This document shows positions 6,494-11,349 of a stretch of DNA of 11,349 nucleotides, one piece after another. The position numbers and the translations under genes were made by a program. Source of the stretch: Sphingopyxis sp. (GTDB lineage Bacteria > Pseudomonadota > Alphaproteobacteria > Sphingomonadales > Sphingomonadaceae); contig JACEST010000061.1 of assembly GCA_013911715.1 (NCBI GenBank), forward strand, positions 1-11,349. Direction: 5' to 3'. The notes under the pieces were generated by a model. That model had not been told where the DNA came from. It did no database searches and saw nothing but the letters and a program-made list of their open reading frames with translations. Within the stretch, counting starts at the first letter, position 1. Each line of letters opens with the position of its first letter.

Positions 6494-6521
6494 AACCCCC
6501 TGATTATCGTTGTCGGGGGTT
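6494..6521 (-). promoter_or_regulatory. Hairpin covering the Shine-Dalgarno of the hydrolase operon
   Basis: On the minus strand AACCCCC (6515-6521) and GGGGGTT (6494-6500) are exact complements around a 14-nt loop. The 3' arm is the only purine-rich ribosome-binding sequence ahead of the ATG at 6489. If it forms in the mRNA it would hide that site and lower translation initiation of the first gene of the three-gene operon. The structure is seen directly; the regulatory role is inferred. The rest of the 124-bp gap to the protease gene (6522-6613) shows no clear promoter. A TTGACT overlaps the protease stop codon but lacks a good -10 box. Confidence 0.4.
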
Positions 6522-6613
6522 CTGCCTTTCGTCGCCCAAAATCGCAACCTCGCGCTCGCCTGCGCTGGTCGCGCGGCCGCAAGGGGCGATCCCAGAGCGT
6601 ATCAATGTCATAG

Positions 6614-8983
6614 TCAATAGCCGAGCGTGAACCGCACCGCCGCGCCCAGATCATCATCAATCGCCGCAAAATGCCCCGGTTCCTGCCGCCACCAGCCGTT
6701 GAGGCTGAGCCGTGCATCGCCAAGCGGCAGCAGATAGCCCACCTCGGCCACCCGTTCGCGCCCGGTGGGCGCGAGCGACAGCGTCCTCCGCCCAAATTCG
6801 GCCGCACCGGTAAATTCATTATAGGCAATGGGCAGATCAAGGCCGAGCCCGCCTGCCGTTACGCGCAGCGGTTCGGCATAGCGCAGCGCCAACCGGTCAC
6901 CCGGCCAGAGCAGCCCGGTGCGCGCGAGGTCGACCGACAGCGCGCGCGCGCGCAAGCGGCCTCCGGCGACCAGCCCGGTGCGGTCGGCGCGCGCTGTCAC
7001 ACCCGTCCATTCACCCGCCAGCGACCAGCCGCGCGGCAACGCCAAATCGACGCGGGCTTCGGCAACATGGCTGGTCGCCCCGCCTGCACCGAACAAGGGG
7101 CCAAAGCGCGCGCCGAGCAGGCTTTGCTCTTCGCGCAACCGGTGTGCGGTCAGTGCCATGCCGACCGGGCCGAAACGCCGGTCCCAACCAACGCCCAATT
7201 TGGTATATCGGCTGTCGCGCGGATCGTGCAGCGCGCGGCGCGGGTCGTTTTCGAGGCTGCGCCCCGCCACCCAACCGTTTTCGGCGAGCAGCGAGAAGTT
7301 GCCCCAGCGTCCGGCGTCATGACGCCACAATGCTGCCAGGCCGGGGTCAAGCAGCGGCGCAGTGGCATCACCGGCGCGCGCTGCAACCAAATGGCCAGCA
7401 TCGCGCACGCCGCGTTCGCCCGCGAGCAGGCCGCCGAGCGCACGGCCCGCAGCAAAGCCCAGCCGGTCGCGCGCGCCCAGCCGGGTGACCAGCGACGCCG
7501 CCAGCGCCTGCGCGCTGCGTTCGCTGGCGAAGGGCAGCGGCGCGGCGGTCCATGTCCCCGATTGCGGCGCAAAGCTGAGCGACAGCGCGGTGGGGCCGCG
7601 CGCCGCGACGCGGTCCAGGCGGCTTTGGTCGAGCGCGGGAAGCAGCCGTAGCGCCGGGCCGCGCGCGATCAGACCGGGGCCGAGGTCGATATTAAACGCC
7701 CGGCCAAAGCCGTCGGTGACGACGCCAACCGCGCTGCCGCGTGCATCGCCCATCGCCGGGCTCAAAGTGCCGAGCGCTGAGCCGAGCGGTACCGCGGTGC
7801 TGGTTCCGGCCAGCGAGGTCGCGCCGACGGGCGCAAAGGCCCGGCCAATGTCCAATATTCCGCGCCCGAACACAGGGTCGCTGCCCACCGCCCCGGCATC
7901 TTGGGCGCTTTGGTACAAAAGCGCGACGATCTGTTGCGGTGTGAGCGCGGGAAAGGCCTGCGCCAGCAGCGCCACTGCACCGGCCACTTGAGGTGCCGAA
8001 AAGCTGGTGCCGTTAAGCAGAAAGACAAAGGTGCCGTTCGCGTTGGTTTCGGTCTGCAATACGCCATTTTCATAGACGCAGCACACCGAATCGCCGAGCG
8101 CGGTCAGATAGCTGGCGGCAAAGCTGCCCGCGCGGTTGGAAAAATCGGAAATCGCCCGGTTTTCATCAACCGAGCCGACGATGATGACCAGCTCGCCGCC
8201 CGCGTCGCGGAGCCCTTGCGCAAATGGTTCCGGGTTGTTGGGGTCGTTCCCATTGGCGGTGGTGTCGCCTTCATTGCCGGCCGATACCACCACGATGATA
8301 CCCGCAGCCGTCGCCCGCGCGACCGCCGAGCGCAGCGTGAAGCCAGGCGGTGTGTCCCCGCCCAGCGAAATATTGACGACGCGCGCGCCCACCGCGACCG
8401 CGCGGTCAAGCCCGGCGGCAATCGCCGATTCGGGGAAACGGCACCCGTCGGTGTCCGAATCGGGGGATGTCCCGGTACAACTGCCCGGCCGGTCGGCGCG
8501 CAGCACGAGCAGCGTCGCATCAAAGGCGATGCCAAAGGTGCCGACATCATTTCTGGCCCCGGCCAGGATTTGCGCAACCTGTGTTCCATGGCTGCCTTCG
8601 CCGTCGATGCTGCGGCCGCTGCCTGTGGCGTCAAACGATTGGGCGTGGATGCGACCGGCATATTCCGGGCCGTCGATGTCAATCCCGCTGTCAATCACGC
8701 CTGCAATCACGCCCGCGCCGGTGGCACCACGGTTATAGGCGGTGATGGCACCGTGAAAGGCAAAGCTGTCGGTGCGCCGCGCCTCGGCGGTGTTGAAATT
8801 GGTGGCCGGCGGAGTTGGCGTGGGTGCAGGGGTTGGCGCGGGCGGAGGCGGCGGCGGCGCTGGCGGCGGCGTGCTGGCCACCGGCGGCGGCGAACCAACG
8901 CCCCCGCTGCTGCCGCATGCGGCGAGCATCAAGGCACCGACCAAGGCGGCTCCATGGCGAAGATTGAAACGGGTCAGGTCCAT
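6614..8983 (-). CDS. Lipoprotein subtilase (S8) with C-terminal beta-barrel-like domain
   Basis: A 789-residue surface serine protease. A lipobox LAAC puts the lipidated cysteine at 23, followed by Gly, so outer-membrane sorting is expected. Residues 31-60 are a Pro/Ala/Thr-rich linker. The subtilisin domain (about 63-375) has Asp98 (VIDSGID), His132 (GSHGTQVA), Asn237 (SAGNEGD) and Ser327 (NGTSFSAP). Cysteines at 169/181 and 301/302 may form disulfides. The last 350 or so residues alternate polar and apolar stretches and end in VRFTLGY, an outer-membrane-barrel-like terminal aromatic, so it is probably an autotransporter-type protein. The nearest familiar architecture is Neisseria NalP, a lipidated subtilase autotransporter. 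The start ATG is supported by AGGAG five bases upstream. The long open frame upstream of it overlaps the divergent HAD and dapD genes and is not coding. Confidence 0.9.
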   Translation of the reverse strand: MDLTRFNLRHGAALVGALMLAACGSSGGVGSPPPVASTPPPAPPPPPPAPTPAPTPTPPATNFNTAEARRTDSFAFHGAITAYNRGATGAGVIAGVIDSGIDIDGPEYAGRIHAQSFDATGSGRSIDGEGSHGTQVAQILAGARNDVGTFGIAFDATLLVLRADRPGSCTGTSPDSDTDGCRFPESAIAAGLDRAVAVGARVVNISLGGDTPPGFTLRSAVARATAAGIIVVVSAGNEGDTTANGNDPNNPEPFAQGLRDAGGELVIIVGSVDENRAISDFSNRAGSFAASYLTALGDSVCCVYENGVLQTETNANGTFVFLLNGTSFSAPQVAGAVALLAQAFPALTPQQIVALLYQSAQDAGAVGSDPVFGRGILDIGRAFAPVGATSLAGTSTAVPLGSALGTLSPAMGDARGSAVGVVTDGFGRAFNIDLGPGLIARGPALRLLPALDQSRLDRVAARGPTALSLSFAPQSGTWTAAPLPFASERSAQALAASLVTRLGARDRLGFAAGRALGGLLAGERGVRDAGHLVAARAGDATAPLLDPGLAALWRHDAGRWGNFSLLAENGWVAGRSLENDPRRALHDPRDSRYTKLGVGWDRRFGPVGMALTAHRLREEQSLLGARFGPLFGAGGATSHVAEARVDLALPRGWSLAGEWTGVTARADRTGLVAGGRLRARALSVDLARTGLLWPGDRLALRYAEPLRVTAGGLGLDLPIAYNEFTGAAEFGRRTLSLAPTGRERVAEVGYLLPLGDARLSLNGWWRQEPGHFAAIDDDLGAAVRFTLGY

Positions 8984-9038
8984 GCCTGCTCCTATGTTGC
9001 GACCCTGCGTCCGACTGTCGCCGATACGCCTTGCCAGA

Positions 9039-9067
9039 GGGTTAAGACTATCGCGCTTGCCCCGCAA
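9039..9067 (-). promoter_or_regulatory. Possible promoter for the subtilase gene
   Basis: Minus-strand TTGCGG (9062-9067) and TAACCC (9039-9044) are separated by 17 bp, giving a leader of about 50 nt to the ATG at 8983. The -10 match is weak. The 102-bp divergent gap (8984-9085) must also serve the HAD-dapD genes on the plus strand, for which I find no convincing promoter boxes. Confidence 0.35.
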
Positions 9068-9085
9068 GGGGGTCGCGGTTAGGCG

Positions 9086-9757
9086 ATGATCATGCCCGCT
9101 ATTCTGCTCGACCGCATCGACACCTGGATTTTCGATCTCGACAATACGCTGTACCCGCCGTCGTCGCGGCTGTTCGACCTGATCGACGAACGCATGGGGG
9201 CCTATATCGCGCGGCTGCTGGGGTGCGATACGGTGACGGCGCGGCAGGTGCAGAAACAATATTTCCACAGTCACGGCACGACGCTTGCAGGGCTGATGCA
9301 CCATCATGGCATCGCGCCCGAGGATTTTCTGGTCGACGTCCATGACATCGCGCTCGACCGGCTGGATCCGGCGCCGCGGCTGGCGCAGCGGCTGGCGGCG
9401 CTGCCGGGCCGCCGCCTGATTTTTACCAACGCCAATGCCGATTATGCCGAGCGTGTGCTCGCAGCGCGCGGGCTGGATGGGTTGTTCGAGGACATTTGCG
9501 ACATTCGCGCGACCGGCTATGTTCCCAAACCGCAATGGCCGGCCTATCATCATCTCCTCGCTGCCCATGACGTCGATCCCGAACGCAGCCTGTTCGTTGA
9601 GGATATGGCCCGCAATCTGACCCCGGCGAAGGCACTGGGGATGACCACGCTGTGGCTGGACAATGGCGCGGAAAGTGGTCATCGCGACCTTGAAATCGAA
9701 CAGATCGATTACCGCGCCGACGATCTGACGGACTGGCTCGACACATTGTTCGTCTGA
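9086..9757 (+). CDS. HAD hydrolase, pyrimidine 5'-nucleotidase type
   Basis: A 223-residue cytoplasmic HAD-superfamily phosphatase. Motif I is FDLDNTLYPP (nucleophile Asp17, acid Asp19), motif II is IFTNA (Thr114), motif III Lys148 lies in VPKPQ, and motif IV is FVEDMARNL (Glu172/Asp173). The FDLDNTLYP signature and size fit the pyrimidine 5'-nucleotidase (SDT1/Phm8-like) branch, which removes phosphate from UMP/CMP-like nucleotides; the true substrate is not certain. Two starts are possible: ATG at 9086 (MIMPAILL) and ATG at 9092 (MPAILL). The AGG at 9081-9083 is better spaced for the second. The stop is 19 bp before dapD, so the two are probably co-transcribed. It diverges from the subtilase gene. 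Confidence 0.9.
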   Translation: MIMPAILLDRIDTWIFDLDNTLYPPSSRLFDLIDERMGAYIARLLGCDTVTARQVQKQYFHSHGTTLAGLMHHHGIAPEDFLVDVHDIALDRLDPAPRLAQRLAALPGRRLIFTNANADYAERVLAARGLDGLFEDICDIRATGYVPKPQWPAYHHLLAAHDVDPERSLFVEDMARNLTPAKALGMTTLWLDNGAESGHRDLEIEQIDYRADDLTDWLDTLFV

Positions 9758-9776
9758 CCACAGCAAAGGGGCTGCC

Positions 9777-10619
9777 ATGACCACCAATCTGCAATCCGCC
9801 GTTGAGGCCGCGTGGGAGGCGCGCGACACGCTGTCCCCCACCACCAAGGGCGCGGCGCGCGACGCCGTCGAGGCCGCGCTGGCGGGACTTGACGATGGCA
9901 GCCTGCGCGTCGCGGCCCGCGACGATGCGGGCGAGTGGCAGGTGCAGCAATGGCTGAAAAAAGCGGTGCTGCTGTCGTTCCGGCTGAACGATATGGGCAT
10001 CATTCCCGGTGGGCCCGGCGGGGCGCATTGGTGGGACAAGGTGCCGTCAAAGTTCGCCGGATGGGGTGAGAATCGCTTTCGCAACGCCGGTTTCCGGGCG
10101 GTCCCCGGCAGCATCGTGCGGCGCGGCGCGCATATTGGCAAGGGCGCGGTGCTGATGCCGAGCTTCATCAACATTGGCGCGCGCGTGGGCGAAGACACGA
10201 TGGTCGACACCTGGGCGACGGTTGGCAGCTGCGCGCAGATTGGCGCGCATGTCCATCTGTCTGGAGGGGTCGGTATCGGCGGCGTGCTTGAACCGCTGCA
10301 GGCGGGGCCGGTCATCATCGAGGACGGCGCGTTCATCGGCGCGCGATCCGAAGTGGTCGAAGGCGTCATCATCCGCGAAGGTGCGGTGCTGTCGATGGGC
10401 GTTTATCTGGGCGCATCGACCAGGATTGTCGACCGGGCAACGGGCCAAGTGCACATCGGCGAAGTGCCGCCTTATGCCGTCGTGGTGCCGGGGAGCATGC
10501 CCGGCAAACCGCTACCCGATGGCTCGCCTGGTCCATCGCTCTATTGCGCGGTGATCGTCAAACAGGTCGACGCCCAAACGCGCGCCAAGACCGGGATCAA
10601 CGAGCTGCTGCGCGACTAA
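9777..10619 (+). CDS. dapD: Tetrahydrodipicolinate N-succinyltransferase
   Basis: DapD transfers succinyl from succinyl-CoA to tetrahydrodipicolinate in the succinylase branch of meso-diaminopimelate and lysine synthesis, supplying both lysine and peptidoglycan; the enzyme is a cytoplasmic trimer. The 280-residue product has an N-terminal helical part (WLKKAVLLSFRLNDM), then a left-handed beta-helix of hexapeptide repeats from about 110 to 240. It carries the family signature MVDTWATVGSCAQIG (142-156), HLSGGVGIGGVLEPLQA (160-176) and IGARSEVVEGVI (187-198). Asp144 and Glu192 correspond to the catalytic acids described for the family. Length is normal. AAAGGGG lies ahead of the ATG. The preceding HAD gene ends 19 bp upstream. 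Confidence 0.97.
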   Translation: MTTNLQSAVEAAWEARDTLSPTTKGAARDAVEAALAGLDDGSLRVAARDDAGEWQVQQWLKKAVLLSFRLNDMGIIPGGPGGAHWWDKVPSKFAGWGENRFRNAGFRAVPGSIVRRGAHIGKGAVLMPSFINIGARVGEDTMVDTWATVGSCAQIGAHVHLSGGVGIGGVLEPLQAGPVIIEDGAFIGARSEVVEGVIIREGAVLSMGVYLGASTRIVDRATGQVHIGEVPPYAVVVPGSMPGKPLPDGSPGPSLYCAVIVKQVDAQTRAKTGINELLRD

Positions 10620-10621
10620 TC

Positions 10622-10641
10622 GCAGGCTTGCAACGGCCTGC
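10622..10641 (+). terminator. Weak hairpin just after dapD
   Basis: GCAGGC (10622-10627) and GCCTGC (10636-10641) pair around an 8-nt loop, starting 3 bp after the dapD stop. No T-run follows, so intrinsic termination is doubtful; it may only protect the 3' end. The remaining gap to the receptor gene (to 10757) shows no clear promoter. Confidence 0.3.
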
Positions 10642-10757
10642 CGCCGACGCTTGTCATTGGTCGATAACTACAGTCGGCTGGTAGCAGCGTGCTTTGTTTC
10701 GGCGCGGCGCTGTTCCAGCAGCAGCCGCAGCCGGTGATGGCTGCGGGGAGGACGAAT

Positions 10758-11349
10758 TTGCATTTTTTGAGCGGCCCATCGCTGGGCGCTGTGGCAGCGG
10801 CATTGGTCAACGCCAGCGCCGCAGCACAAACCGCACCGCCCGACGCCTTGGCCGAGCCTGCGGCTGCTGCACCAAATGGCGGACAGCGCTACCATCCGGT
10901 CGATTTCGCCCGTTTTGCGCCGCGCACCGCGCTCGACATGGTCAACCAGCTTCCCGGCTTTGCAATCCTCGCCTTTGGCGGCGGCGACCGCGGGCTGGGC
11001 GCGGCGCGCGAAAATGTGCTGATCAACGGCGAACGGATCGCTGACAAATCAACCGACGCGCGCACCGCCCTGTCGCGCATCAACGCCAGCGCGGTGCGCC
11101 ACATCGATATTGTCGACGGCGCCAGCGTCAATGTGCCCGGGCTGACCGGTCAGGTCGCCAATATCGTCCTCAATGCCGATGCGGCGCGCAAATTCACCAC
11201 CACCCTGCGCTGGTCCCCCGAAGTGCGCCCGCGCATCCGCGATGTGTGGACCAATGGTGAAATTTCGACATCGGGTTCGCTGGGCGGCAATGATATTACC
11301 CTCAGTTTTGACAATAATATTGCGCGGCGGGGGCATTGGGGCCCTGAAC
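10758..11349 (+). CDS. TonB-dependent receptor, N-terminal plug part (cut by window end)
   Basis: This is the beginning of an outer-membrane TonB-dependent receptor of the type common in sphingomonads. After an Ala-rich export signal (SLGAVAAALVNASAAAQ) and a short linker come plug-domain features: LDMVNQLPGFAI, the Gly-rich RGLGAARENVLINGERI, then LSRINASAVRHIDIVDGASV and NVPGLTGQVANIVLN. The frame stays open to the last base, so the barrel lies outside the window. The transported substrate cannot be told. The start is uncertain. TTG at 10758 has a strong GGGGAGGA five bases upstream. An in-frame ATG at 10737 lacks a ribosome site but adds an Arg (MAAGRTNLHF) that would make a more normal signal-peptide n-region. 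It is downstream of and co-directional with dapD, with a gap of about 140 bp. Confidence 0.85.
   Translation, partial: MHFLSGPSLGAVAAALVNASAAAQTAPPDALAEPAAAAPNGGQRYHPVDFARFAPRTALDMVNQLPGFAILAFGGGDRGLGAARENVLINGERIADKSTDARTALSRINASAVRHIDIVDGASVNVPGLTGQVANIVLNADAARKFTTTLRWSPEVRPRIRDVWTNGEISTSGSLGGNDITLSFDNNIARRGHWGPE

Noticed and set aside
4673..6630. Plus-strand open frames of 345 and 315 codons
   Set aside because: They are opposite the amidohydrolase and alpha/beta hydrolase, both of which have complete catalytic motifs; the antisense proteins are Arg/Ala-rich without motifs.
6490..6840. N-terminal extension of the alpha/beta hydrolase
   Set aside because: It runs into the end of the subtilase gene, is Arg/Cys-rich, and the ATG at 6489 has the ribosome site.
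8840..8893. GGC/GCG-rich low-complexity tract as a possible repeat or phase-variation site
   Set aside because: It simply encodes the irregular Pro/Ala linker of the subtilase; units are not uniform enough for slipped-strand variation to be argued.
6671..9082. Plus-strand open frames of 326 and 393 codons opposite the subtilase
   Set aside because: The subtilase frame has a full triad and lipobox; the antisense frames are compositional shadows, including the Gly/Arg run opposite the Pro-rich linker.
8984..10372. Upstream extension of the subtilase frame to 1252 codons
   Set aside because: It would overlap the HAD gene and most of dapD on the other strand. The ATG at 8983 has a good ribosome site and a proper lipoprotein signal directly after it.
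10694..11044. Plus-strand open frame of 116 codons
   Set aside because: It is out of frame with the TonB-dependent receptor, whose plug motifs read continuously through the same bases.
1..11349. Defence system, CRISPR array, prophage or transposon
   Set aside because: No repeat-spacer pattern, transposase, integrase, nuclease or phage protein is visible; the genes are housekeeping or envelope functions.

Overview
The window looks like a chromosomal piece of a sphingomonad (Alphaproteobacteria, Sphingomonadales; a Sphingopyxis- or Sphingomonas-like strain). I base this on the high GC content, the EF-G N-terminus (MARSHPLSMYRNIG), the HAD phosphatase next to dapD, the sphingomonad-type TonB-dependent receptor plug, and intergenic palindromes of a type common in that group. 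The genus call is an inference; no database was searched.

Layout, left to right. Positions 1-3249 hold the str operon on the minus strand: rpsL (S12), rpsG (S7) and fusA (EF-G), read from right to left. Each intercistronic gap carries repeat-like palindromes. A good promoter for the operon lies at 3444-3472, followed by a leader of about 190 nt. The last codons of fusA are replaced at the window edge by a 58-bp inverted copy of fusA's own sequence, which looks like a fold-back join. Positions 3477-6489 hold a tightly coupled minus-strand trio: an HSL-type alpha/beta hydrolase, an exported metal-dependent amidohydrolase and an exported DUF1444 (YtpQ)-like protein, joined by 4-bp stop/start overlaps. 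Positions 6614-8983 (minus) encode a lipoprotein subtilase with a C-terminal beta-barrel-like domain, comparable in architecture to Neisseria NalP. Divergent from it on the plus strand are a pyrimidine-5'-nucleotidase-like HAD phosphatase and dapD (lysine/diaminopimelate synthesis). Last comes the 5' part of a TonB-dependent receptor that runs off the right edge.

Functionally there is a housekeeping translation block, a lysine/cell-wall gene, and a cell-envelope hydrolytic block (surface protease, exported amidohydrolase, esterase, exported DUF1444 protein). The envelope block could process an external or periplasmic peptide or ester substrate, but that link is inference from gene order. The items most worth a second look are the fold-back at the left edge, Arg at S12 position 88 (a known streptomycin-resistance residue), the coupled three-gene operon that begins with a hairpin over its Shine-Dalgarno sequence, and the lipoprotein autotransporter-like protease. 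I found no tRNA, rRNA, CRISPR array, insertion sequence or phage gene.
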